This document shows positions 12,601-22,600 of a stretch of DNA of 64,000 bases, one piece after another. Each line of letters starts with the position of its first letter. The first letter of the stretch is position 1. Origin of the DNA: Haliotis asinina (Eukaryota; Mollusca; Gastropoda; Lepetellida; Haliotidae); contig NC_090285.1 in the NCBI RefSeq assembly GCF_037392515.1, forward strand, positions 2,669,501 through 2,733,500, read 5' to 3'. Below the pieces are notes generated by a model. That model had not been told where the DNA came from, made no database searches, and worked only from the letters and a program-made list of their open reading frames with translations. Position numbers and translations under genes: made by a program.

Positions 12601-15600
12601 GCAAATCTACCGACATGGTTCCGTAAACTATGCTTTTGCTGTTGATCTATAAAGATTGGACAATTTTATCCCAAAATAATAAGGTTTCGTATGCTTTGGC
12701 TGTTGACCAATCAGATTTCTAAAAATTGTTTTTAAGGGCAATAAATATTGGTATGTAATGACGAGCATGGTCAATCATGATGTGTGGGACTTGCAACGTG
12801 GCGACATAGAACTCACATATGTGAAACTGCCCTGGGTATGAACACAGATCCGCTCTCTATTTCTTCCATCCGGCCTTCTTCACTGATATACACGGATCAG
12901 AGAAGCTGCTGACATCATGTCATTTCCACATTAAAATCCAATTGTTTACACTGATAGGTTACACGTGGCATCAGACTGAACCGAGACGAATGTGTTTCTG
13001 ATGTTCCCTACGTGTAGTCGGACCGAACGGCATCTAATGTATTCCTGATGTTCACTACGTGTAGTCGGACCGAACAGCGTCCATTGTATTTCTGATATTT
13101 TACAGGTATATCCCAACTGAACGGAGGCAAATGTATGTCTAACGTTTGTGTATTCAGACTGAACGGGGTCCCGGCCTGCGCCAACAAGCACCTGCTTACC
13201 GATGTCCTCAGGAAACAATGGGGCTTTGAAGGCTACGTAATCAGTGATCAGGGAGCTATAGAACTTATGATGACACGGCACAGATACTTCAATAACTATG
13301 TAGACCTTGCAGCCGGGTCCGTTGATGCCGGATGCAACCTTGAACTCTCTCAGAATCTCGCCAAACCAGCGTTCTTCTCCATAGGTTCGTGTTTTGTTTA
13401 CCTGTTTAATGACATTTCTTTTTCCGTGTTCTGATTTACGATCCAGGTTTACAGAGATAGATTTTGTATTTGTCTGTTTGCAAAATCAACTTACGATTAA
13501 ATCTTTAAAACAGAAGCTATCCTGACAATGAAAGAAGTCGGTATGGGTCATATTGCATTTGTCTGAAATAATGTTCAGCTGTGAAACCTCCAAACTGTGC
13601 AAACTCCGCAGAGTGCTAGATCCATACTGACACGCCTCTCTCGTTCCCCATATTGGACATATGTATGCAGCCCATTTCCGGAGTTCTGTAGGCAAAAGTC
13701 GCGTATTATTGTAATGCTGTTCTGTTTTCCTCCGCAGTGGACGCCGTGAAGCAGGGCAAGCTGAAGGAGGAAGTTGTCAGAGCACGGGCCAAGGAGCTGT
13801 TTTATGCCCGGATGAGGCTGGGAGAGTTCGATCCCCCAAGTATGAACCAGTACAGCAAGCTGGACTCCTCCGTGGTGGAAACTCAGGCCCACCAGGATCT
13901 TGCCGTGGAGGCAGCCATGAAGACATTCGTCCTTCTCAAGAACCACAACAACTTCCTCCCCATCAAGGCCAACCAGTACAAACAGGCAGCTGTAAGTGAC
14001 AGACCCACTCAGCTATAAGTGACTGATCCACTCAGCTAAAAGTGACTGACCCACTCACCTGTGATTTACCCACTCAGCTGTTAGTGGCAGACCCACGCAG
14101 CTGTAAGTGACTGACCCTCTCAGCTGTAAGTAACTGACCCACTCATCTGTAAGTGACTAACCCATTCCTTGTCTGACATACATAGAATAGTGCTATGACA
14201 TTTGGACCAAAGTCTACCCAGTGGCTTCGAACAGTTCTCGTCAATGAGAAATATTGCCCTCTCTCAGTTTATAAGAGAGTGGAGTCGGGGCGAGTATGCA
14301 ATTCATTTCGCAAAAAAAACACAGAAAAATATAACTTGTATAAATTACATAACTGCAGAAAAGACCACACATGCCGTTGTTAACACGCAGGTTGTAGGAC
14401 CGTTCACCTACCAGGGACGTGGCGTGTTCGGGAGCTACTCCCCCGGTACCGAGGACAGGTACATCTCCACGGTCCTGGATGGATTGAAGGGCGTGGCCCC
14501 CACGGTGAAGTCGGCTGAGGGCTGCACGGACTCTGTGTGTCGGACATACCAAGCCAACATGGTCAAGTCAGCAGTGCAGGGCGCAGAGATAGTCTTTGTG
14601 TGCCTTGGTCTAGGTGAGACGTGTGGGGGATGGGTTGATGGGTGAGTGAGGGAGTTGGTGTTTGGAGGTTTCGCACAGAACCATGTTTCATAGTCATTGT
14701 CATTGACAATACCACATTTTGCCACCAAAACTATACCACATTAAGTAAAGATAACGTTCAATAGCCACAAACTAGCAAATTCCCTTCCAGCGAGTTATCC
14801 ACCTGAAATTCAAACTGAGTAGACAGGAAGCCTCAGCTGTTTCATATTTAGATCTAGACGTATATAGATGATCCCTAAAAATGCCCACATGACTGCATGA
14901 CAAAAGGGATAATTTCAGCTTTCCATTAGAGGACTTTTCTTTCATGCAGAGCAAACAACTCCAGCCTTAAGTGTTAGCATTTGACAACTTTGGAGGCACA
15001 ATCGATGTTTTATCTAGCTTTCACAATATTTCAAAGCGCGTCATACCACTCTAGCTAAGACGCTGCTCGATCAAGTTGACAACATCGTTCGGAGGGTTGG
15101 CCAGCGACATAGTGGCCACAGGCTGTGTGGGTTGACATCTATTTCATGCTTGTCTGCAGGTCAAAAGATGGAGGATGAATTCCGTGATCGTTCTAATCTG
15201 GACCTGCCGAGTGGACAGAAGACCCTTCTTCAAGACGTCTTAAGTAACAGTAAGTGCAGATCGACAGGGTATAGATGTAGAGCGATAGATAGACTTCAGA
15301 TAGAGACAGTGTGTGACACGTGACCTTGTGCAGATGACAAACGTCACGCACACGTTACGTGTCACAGAATAAGTCAATTACTGACCACTTCTTGGGATTC
15401 TGTAGAAGAGATTTCTCATATAAGTTCTATATTTAATACTAAAGTACACCACGACCCCTTCACAACAAGGGTGGAGTTGTGTAGGATCTGTCAGGAAGCA
15501 GAGCCGACCACGCTGGATGGAGTCCATATCTCAGCTGTGTCTCAGTCATCTAGGCAGCTAGTGTGTGTAACCTGATGTCCCGTGTTGCCCTGAGTACACA

Positions 15601-18492
15601 CACAATGTGTCATGCTGTGTAATCAATAGTATTACTAGTGTAACTAGCATATCTGCAAATGCTCATGTTTATATTGTGATCGTTTTCTAAATGTTACATC
15701 ATCACATGGAGGTATTGTTGAAATAGGAAATATGAGATAATGCTCACATGTACCTTGGGATGAGCTACACCAGGTAGCGGGTATTAAATTTTGTGCACCG
15801 CCTGGGTAGAGCTGATACTTGAGTAGACACATTTTTCAGGTGACTCACGAAAGGAATACTTAAATACATACAGGTAGTCATTCATTGTTATCTGTTCTGT
15901 TATCAATGTGTATGTATATATTTATCAAGCATGTGGCTATTTCATCATGTGTTCAGCCAAGAACGACGTCCCCGTGGTGCTGCTGCTGTTTAATGCCGGC
16001 CCGGTCAACATCGTCCAGCAAGAAGCTGACCCTCGAATCTCAGCCATAATGGCGTTGTTCTATCCGGCACAAGCCACGGGCACGGCCCTCTTCAAGACCC
16101 TCACCAACGACGGGCCGTTCTCTGTCCCAGGCGGCAGACTGCCTTACACCTGGTACAGGAACACCAACGGAGTGAGTACGACACCGTCACCACACTCTGC
16201 GCAATGTCCACCTTTCCACCACTCATGAAAACATTCACCAGAAACAACAGTAATGAGTACATCCGGTTGGAAACATTCACCAGATGCATCAGGAATGAGT
16301 ACATCCTGTTGGCAGGCACAGGTCACCATTGTCTCGGTCTACTTTCGATTTTTTTTTCAGTGTTACTTTTTCGTTGTCGGTTAATAGTTTTTTTCTTTAT
16401 ACATGTGTATTCTTTTTCACTCACTTTAAATGCAAACGCTTAAAGTTAGATCTTCGATGAATTACTGTCACGTGATGACAGAGATCTAGACAATGTAGAT
16501 CCACGACTGTTTGCCGTTACAGCATGGCTGGAGCGTCATGAACTGACAATTACATGAAATGAAGTGCACATGATATTTCCTTCACACCAGAATGATGTTG
16601 TTCAGAGAGTGTTTTATACTGGATGGATAATGTATCGTAAAAATGCAGACACATAGTTTTACCTTCACAGTTTCACTACTTAAACCCGAAAAATACCTGC
16701 AAAGAAATCAAGGAAAGAAGATCTTTGACCTGTGAATAGTTAATGTAGAAAAATAAATTATCTGTTTATAGAAGAAATCATTAACTGTAGTGAAACTGTG
16801 AAACTGTGAGGGAGCAGTGTGCCAACCACACTCTCGGATTAAGATTTGTTTACGTCATGAAGGGCAGTGATGTGGTTCATGTAAAATATTCTTTCGGGCG
16901 CTCATCCTTTGTGAAATAAAGTTTACAGTTGTGATCAACCTAGCTGAAATACAGTGTGTTGTATCTGTCTGTCCCAGTTCCCGTCGATGACCGACTACTC
17001 CATGACAAACCGCACTTACCGCTACTCTGACGTCGACCCTCTCTACCCCTTCGGCTACGGCCTCTCCTACACCACCTTCCAGTACAGCAACTTCCAGCTC
17101 GGTAGCAACACCATCCGAGCCGGTGACGACGTGTCGGTACAAGCCCGTGTGACCAACACAGGCGGACTTGATGCGGACGAGGTGAGCTAATTTCGGCACT
17201 GTATCAATTTCATTCAGAATATCCTTGTCATACCCCTCAACTTTTATCCGTTGTTTTTTATCTATGGATTCTGCATATGTGGCATTAAAATTCGCAAGGA
17301 AATACAGATTCCTTCACTCCAGAATAACCTAAAACAGGTGCGTGGCGGTGGACAGCCTTGTGCTTAAAGCCATCGCTGGTCACACAAAGGCCCCGGATGC
17401 GATTGCCCACATGGTTACAAATGTGTGAAGGCCATTTCTTGTGTACCCCGCGTGATATTGCTGTAATATTGCTAAAAGCGGCGTAAAACGGAACTGACTC
17501 ACTAAAACAGGTGTTCCATGATCACCCTTTCTGGGTATTATAGTGACATAGGTTAACATGTCATTCTTTCCCAATCTACCTAGATCGTTGTTCATGTGGT
17601 TGATCAATGGATTGTCTGGTCCAGACTGGATTATTTTCAGACTGCCGCCATATAGCTGGAATATTGCTGTATGCGGCGTTAAACAACAATCAACCAGCCA
17701 ACACAGCAACTGTTTTCTTTATTGCAGGTCGTGCAGCTGTACATCAGCTGGGAGAATCCCACAGTCACCGTCCCAAGGCTACAACTGGTCGGATTCACCA
17801 GAACGTCTGTGCCAGCTAAAGGTCAGGTGAACGTGAACATGACGATATCTCACGAGAACTTGGCAGTTTGGGCAGACGACACAACCGGCTGGGCTGTACA
17901 ACCGGGTGAGTGAAACGCCTTAAACACCGCTTGATTCTCGGTATTTCTACGTGTAGTGATATCTTCTGTCACTTTTCGAAGGAATCACTAGCAATGTGCA
18001 CCCCCATCTAACATGGCTGACAGCTGTGATCGCACGGCGTAGTCGTGGTTTGTTTCGTAGATACCACAACGTAGGATGTGGAGGACACTGCGCCTGAAAC
18101 CAAGATGGCCGACTCAATACCAGAATGCTGTGTCTGAAGAGTGTCTTCGGTTCCATATAGTATCTCAGTGCATACCTGCCTCTGTGTGAATGAAACAGTC
18201 TTGAATGTCAGGTTAAACCCATCCTCCCCTACCCGGGCTTCTGACTTGAAATCATGCACAACCAATTATTTGGCCTAAAACAAGATGACCCTCTGACATT
18301 GGGTTGTTGATCGCCACAAGATATATTTGCTGTCCCTGTTTGAACTATTATCGTTAAGATTGTGTGAATCTTCCAGGGAAAGTGCGGGTGTACCTGGGTG
18401 GTCAGCAGCCCAACCAGAAGAAGTCCGTCGGGTCCAACACCCTCAATGGAGAGCTGACTATCACTGGAACAAAGACACTAGGGGTGTACTGA
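9647..18492 (+). CDS. Secreted GH3 glycosidase, beta-xylosidase type, gene 1
   Basis: Likely hydrolyses terminal beta-xylosyl or alpha-arabinosyl residues of plant or algal polysaccharides outside the cell. Twelve exons: 9647-9945, 10362-10521, 11143-11313, 11684-11775, 13158-13384, 13738-13991, 14391-14613, 15160-15249, 15957-16171, 16978-17181, 17728-17905, 18377-18492. All introns are GT-AG and the spliced frame is uninterrupted (742 residues, usual for the family). Residues 1-16 form a signal peptide ending VGA. The GH3 barrel shows 'NPYSWNTECLRGD' and 'ATSFPQSIGLAASW', Lys189-His190 in 'AGCKHF', and the nucleophile Asp271 in 'GYVISDQGAIE'. The second domain has 'VVLLLFNAGPV' and 'PGGRLPYTWY'; Glu480 in 'QKMEDEFRDR' is the candidate acid/base. 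'DPLYPFGYGLSY' (597-608) precedes a C-terminal fibronectin III-like domain. The start was chosen because it matches gene 2; Met2 is an alternative. Exact sugar specificity cannot be read from sequence. Confidence 0.93.
10522..10560. repeat. 9-bp repeat at intron 2 donor
   Basis: Four copies of GGGTCTATT start within a few bases of the exon 2 splice donor of the first GH3 gene. The second gene lacks them, so this is a recent expansion. Confidence 0.85.
12969..13157 (+). repeat. Tandem repeat derived from the exon 5 splice acceptor
   Basis: Four degenerate copies of a roughly 47-bp unit lead into exon 5 of the first GH3 gene. Each has a core resembling the true junction 'CAGACTGAACGGGGTC': 'CAGACTGAACCGAGACG' near 12972, 'TCGGACCGAACGGCATC' near 13018, 'TCGGACCGAACAGCGTC' near 13065 and 'CCAACTGAACGGAGGC' near 13113. 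The real acceptor AG is at 13156-13157. The second gene has only the last, altered copy, so the array expanded in, or was lost from, one paralogue. Confidence 0.7.
13986..14168 (+). repeat. 23-bp tandem repeat of the exon 6 splice donor, gene 1
   Basis: About eight units of a 23-bp repeat begin at the exon 6/intron 6 junction. The consensus starts AGCTGTAAGTGACTGACCC and ends ACTC. The first unit is the real donor (GCT|GTAAGT, GT at 13992). Units near 14099, 14122 and 14145 keep GTAAGT, while others are degenerate (ATAAGT, AAAAGT, GTTAGT). Each unit also ends in a pyrimidine-CAG-like stretch. Confidence 0.85.
17343..17504 (+). repeat. Diverged tRNA-derived SINE in intron 10
   Basis: The head 'GTGCTTAAAGCCATCGCTGG' is a decayed form of the SINE head at 1668. 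The body contains 'AATATTGCTAAAAGCGGCG' and the tail 'CTGACTCACT'. It lies in the first GH3 gene's intron 10, in the gene's orientation. Confidence 0.65.
17586..17695 (+). repeat. SINE tail fragment in intron 10
   Basis: The segment contains 'GGATTGTCTGGTCCAGACT', then 'CCGCCATATAGCTGGAATAT' and 'GCGGCGTTAAAC'. A related copy with its 5' part lies near 39785. This one appears truncated at its left end. Confidence 0.55.
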
Positions 18493-18567
18493 ACACTACA
18501 GACCGTGATAAATATACCGGCTATGATACTGAGTTGATGCATGTTGTAATGTCAAACCAAGCGAAAT

Positions 18568-18573
18568 AATAAA
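18568..18573 (+). terminator. Polyadenylation signal, GH3 gene 1
   Basis: AATAAA begins 76 bases after the stop codon, in 3' UTR sequence shared with the second gene. The aligned site in the second gene reads GATAAA. Confidence 0.6.
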
Positions 18574-18639
18574 CATTTACTGGAATATACGTCTTTGATA
18601 TTTTGTACATGAACATAGTCAATCGGTTAGCTGAATGGT

Positions 18640-19480
18640 CACATTGTTACTGTGGCAACGGCGAGAGATCGGAGGCAAGACTGCGTAGATGGTGTGGATC
18701 AGTGTTGCTGAACACCAAGCAGTCTGTTGTGAGGACGCTGACTTGGGAAATAAGAATCTGCCCAAATCGACTTGTTAGATAAATCTCTAACATCCTGCAT
18801 CCTGAAAATATTGTTGTCTGAATACTGAGACCAACAATAACCACGAAGAATGAAAGATCTCGTAAATATCTTTAATCAGGGTTACAACAGTAAAAACGTG
18901 TGTAAGTACCAGAAAAAACATGTAGATTACATCTCGCAGCTCTCCGCACAGTGTTGTCCATCTTGGGTGTCACATGTTTACCATCATCCCGTGTGGAACA
19001 GAATGTAGTCAATATTCATCATCATATACTATACAGTGAAAAGTATAGACCAAGGGTCCATGGGGTTCGACTTAGCCAATAAAAATGAATGAAAGCTAGG
19101 ATGTAGGTAACTGTTAGATCGCCAGGATGACAGGTGAATCTGACGACTGCCCGATCACCTTAAAGTCGCGACACCAAATTCCTTGTAACAATCTATGACA
19201 GTGACATGTGCGAGAGTGTTGGAAAAGTTCAGTTCACTTGGTTCGGTTGATAGCCAAGGTGTGTCACAGGTTACATCTTTCTACATACCCATCTCGATGT
19301 GTAATCTTGGAATTTTACTCACAGAATGAATTTGCATTTTTAACGCTTTATGAGAAATCGTGACTGTCAAACTATACAAGCACACGTTAATGAAGGCTAG
19401 CCGTTCCTACTGTTGACGCAAGGCGATGTTACAGTCTGTATGACTGTATACTGGATGGTTTCATTATGCAATGGTGATAT
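18640..19480. other. Spacer between the two GH3 genes
   Basis: No gene, RNA or clear repeat is seen. The spacer lies between the 3' homology of the first gene (ending about 18625) and the upstream homology of the second (starting about 19480). Confidence 0.5.
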
Positions 19481-19606
19481 TGTTCACTGTTGCATCGGGC
19501 CCCGAACACGAGGGTTGTTGGTGATGATATCAAGCAATGTTTGACATGCTTCAGACTCGATATTTTCCGAACTTAGCTCTCATTTAGAAACATTCACAAG
19601 TCGAGA

Positions 19607-19628
19607 GATAAGATGCGACTTGCTTATC
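19607..19628 (+). promoter_or_regulatory. Inverted pair of GATA-factor motifs, gene 2
   Basis: GATAAG at 19607-19612 and CTTATC at 19623-19628 match the pair upstream of the first gene, with a spacer one base shorter. They lie about 60 bp before the start codon. No TATA box follows: the sequence after GCGAAGT reads CAGAGAG where gene 1 has ATAAAAC. Confidence 0.5.
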
Positions 19629-19688
19629 AGCGAAGTCAGAGAGTCACTCCCGACACTGTCGTTTGGCCTGCAGGGACGTGTTCCCATC

Positions 19689-22600
19689 ATGGTGTCTCTT
19701 GTTCTGCTGCTGCCCCTGTTGACGTTGGTCTGGGCTGACTTCCCCTTCAGGAACACATCGCTCACCTGGCAGGAGCGGGTGGAGGACCTCGTCGGGCGTC
19801 TCACTATCGATGAAATACAGACCCAGATGGGACGAGGAGGTGGGGGACCTCGAGGCAGCCCTGCCCCAGGTATTCCCAATTTGGGGATAAATCCTTATTC
19901 CTGGAACACAGAGTGTCTAAGGGGGGATGCGAGAAGTGGATCGGCAACATCCTTCCCCCAGTCTATAGGTCTCGCGGCTTCTTGGAGGTAAGGTGCTCTA
20001 CATGTGCGTGCGTGTGGATGAGTGTGAGTTCACTTTGCGATACCGGACATCTGTAGCCATTCTAGACTATGACTTTATCGTGTCCTCGCTTCAGTTTTAA
20101 TTTCAGGTTTTGCGAATCTAACTCGAGCATTGTAGTTTTTTTCTTAGAGATGGACTTGCGTCAATCCATACTATCTTGCCATATTAGTCAAAGACACCGT
20201 GATCTAACTGGAATACTGTTCAGTCAGGTCTCTCACTGCCAAAGAATTCTTGGCACGTCTGTGACTATGGCCGCACTGGCACATACTTCTTACTTGTAGA
20301 TAGAGTTGCTATTTACGTACTTTAGCACCGCACATTGATTTCCTACGAGGGTTCGAACATTGATTCAACGTGGCGATTGAAAACCTTACCCGCTATGCTA
20401 CCCATTGTTGGCAGCCGGGATATAGGTAAATGTGTCATAGCTGTCTTAACTGACTCATGACCTTGACCCAGCACTGACCTTCTGTTCCGAATGGCCGAGG
20501 CTACGGGAGTGGAGGTCCGTGGTAAATACAACGACTACGTCAAGAATAACGTGTACGGCGACCACAAGGGCCTCAGCTGCTTCAGCCCCGTCATCAACAT
20601 CATGCGGGACCCCAGGTGGGGCAGGAACCAGGTGGGTTGGTCTCCAGGGAACGTGCCGACAAACCGTCTGTTCAATTAGCGTATTGGTCTGCAAATAATG
20701 GGCCACACATTTGAAATCTCTCCTTTAAATGGCGTCAACCGGAAACGGTTTGCAGAAGTCGACATCCATGGTGTGGACAGTAGCTGATGTTATGTGAATT
20801 TATGTGCATATGTATCCGACTGTTGTACCAATACTTATATAGAGAGAGAGCATCTATGTTATTAACAGTGTTGTTAAGGACTTGATTGCATGGTAGTGGA
20901 CTTGTGAAGGCAGCTACGACTTACGGTTAACAGATGGGTTACTCACTGGGATCGTACTTCTTAACAAAGACTCCAGTTTGTCGTAACCATACGATCGCTT
21001 CGTGACGCGGTACTCAGTAATGTATCTGTTTTTATCTTATTCGAGAATCTCTGTGCCGCCACGCATTAACACAATACAGAAGACTGTGGCGTCAGTGTTG
21101 CTGGATGTGACGCGGTACTCAGTAATGCATCTGTTTTTATCTTATTCGAGAATCTCTGTGCCGCCACGCATTAACACAATACAGAAGACTGTGACGTCGG
21201 TGTTGCTGGATGTGACGTGTACTGAAGTTACGATGACATCTTATCTCTCCAGGAGACGTATGGAGAAGATCCCTACCTCAGTGGTCAGTACGCGGCCAGT
21301 TACGTGAAGGGACTCCAAGGCAACGACTCCCGCTACCTCAGGGCTAACGCTGGCTGTAAACACTTTGACGTTCATGGCGGCCCCGAGAACATCCCCGTCA
21401 ACAGATTGTCCTTCGACGCCAAGGTAACATCATGTTTTTGACAGTACTAGACCATTTTCTCACGAGTAGGGAACATGGGAAAATACTGGATCGTAGAATG
21501 GATTTGACATTAGCTCAAGATAAAATAGGCACACGGGGCAATTGTGAAATTCATCCTGGACAACTAGTATCATGCAAAAAGTGCAATCAAATTTACTTTG
21601 TGGATTTGATAACATCTGCCTGTTTCTATTAGAAGACGGTGAATAGATCCATGAAACTTCAAAATATTAAAAATAATTTTAAATCGATAAATCGACGCCG
21701 GTTATGATATTGAGAATGAGAATGACGGTAAAGAACAGTTCAGGTTTAGAGCAAGATTGAATATCGTCATGACAGATCTACACATCTTTGCCTAAACTGG
21801 TGTAAGAATAAATCAGCGCATCCAACACTCTTGAATCCAATTTAGAGTGTATACTTTCGACATCGGGCGATGAATGGAATCAACAATCTCCTGATCAGGA
21901 AGTCAAAATTGGTAATACTTTAACATAAAAAGATTTAAATCAAGCATCTTGAGGCAGAGATTTAATCTACCCAACCTAGACTGGAGTACTTAAATGCCCT
22001 CCAAGCTTGTGGGACTGTCTTTTGGGTTAAACAACCAATTGGATTGTGTTGCAACATCGTCATCACTATTCCCGATGCCTAAGCTTCCCCGCCGTTTCTA
22101 AACACTACATTATACGTTTCTCCATATTTATAGTAAGTTTCCATTTATCACAATATACAGACAATGTGTCAAGTCCGTCTTGTAGACCAACAACAACAAT
22201 AAAGATGAAATCATCGACAAACAGCAAGATAAACAATTTTAAAGCATGCAGTGCAACACAATGTGCTTCATATTCTGCTTGTCATTTATGAAGACTTCAA
22301 ATAGAAATAGTAACAACTGACATCCATGTCGAGTGAGAGACATTCGAAGAAACCAAACGAGACACAAGATTTCAAAGAACTATACATGTTCTTAAGAAGT
22401 CGAAATATTCGTCCCTTAACACCACCTTTCCATAGTTTATAAAATATATACCATTTTCTATTCTATACACAGGCTCCCTTTAAATCGATAAAAACACGAT
22501 ATAGCCGACCTCTCTTGTAAGAAAGGTACTTAATGATCATTGTGTCCACAACAAAAATATTATCAATAGTCTAAAAGCTCTTCCTACAACCAGATTGTTC

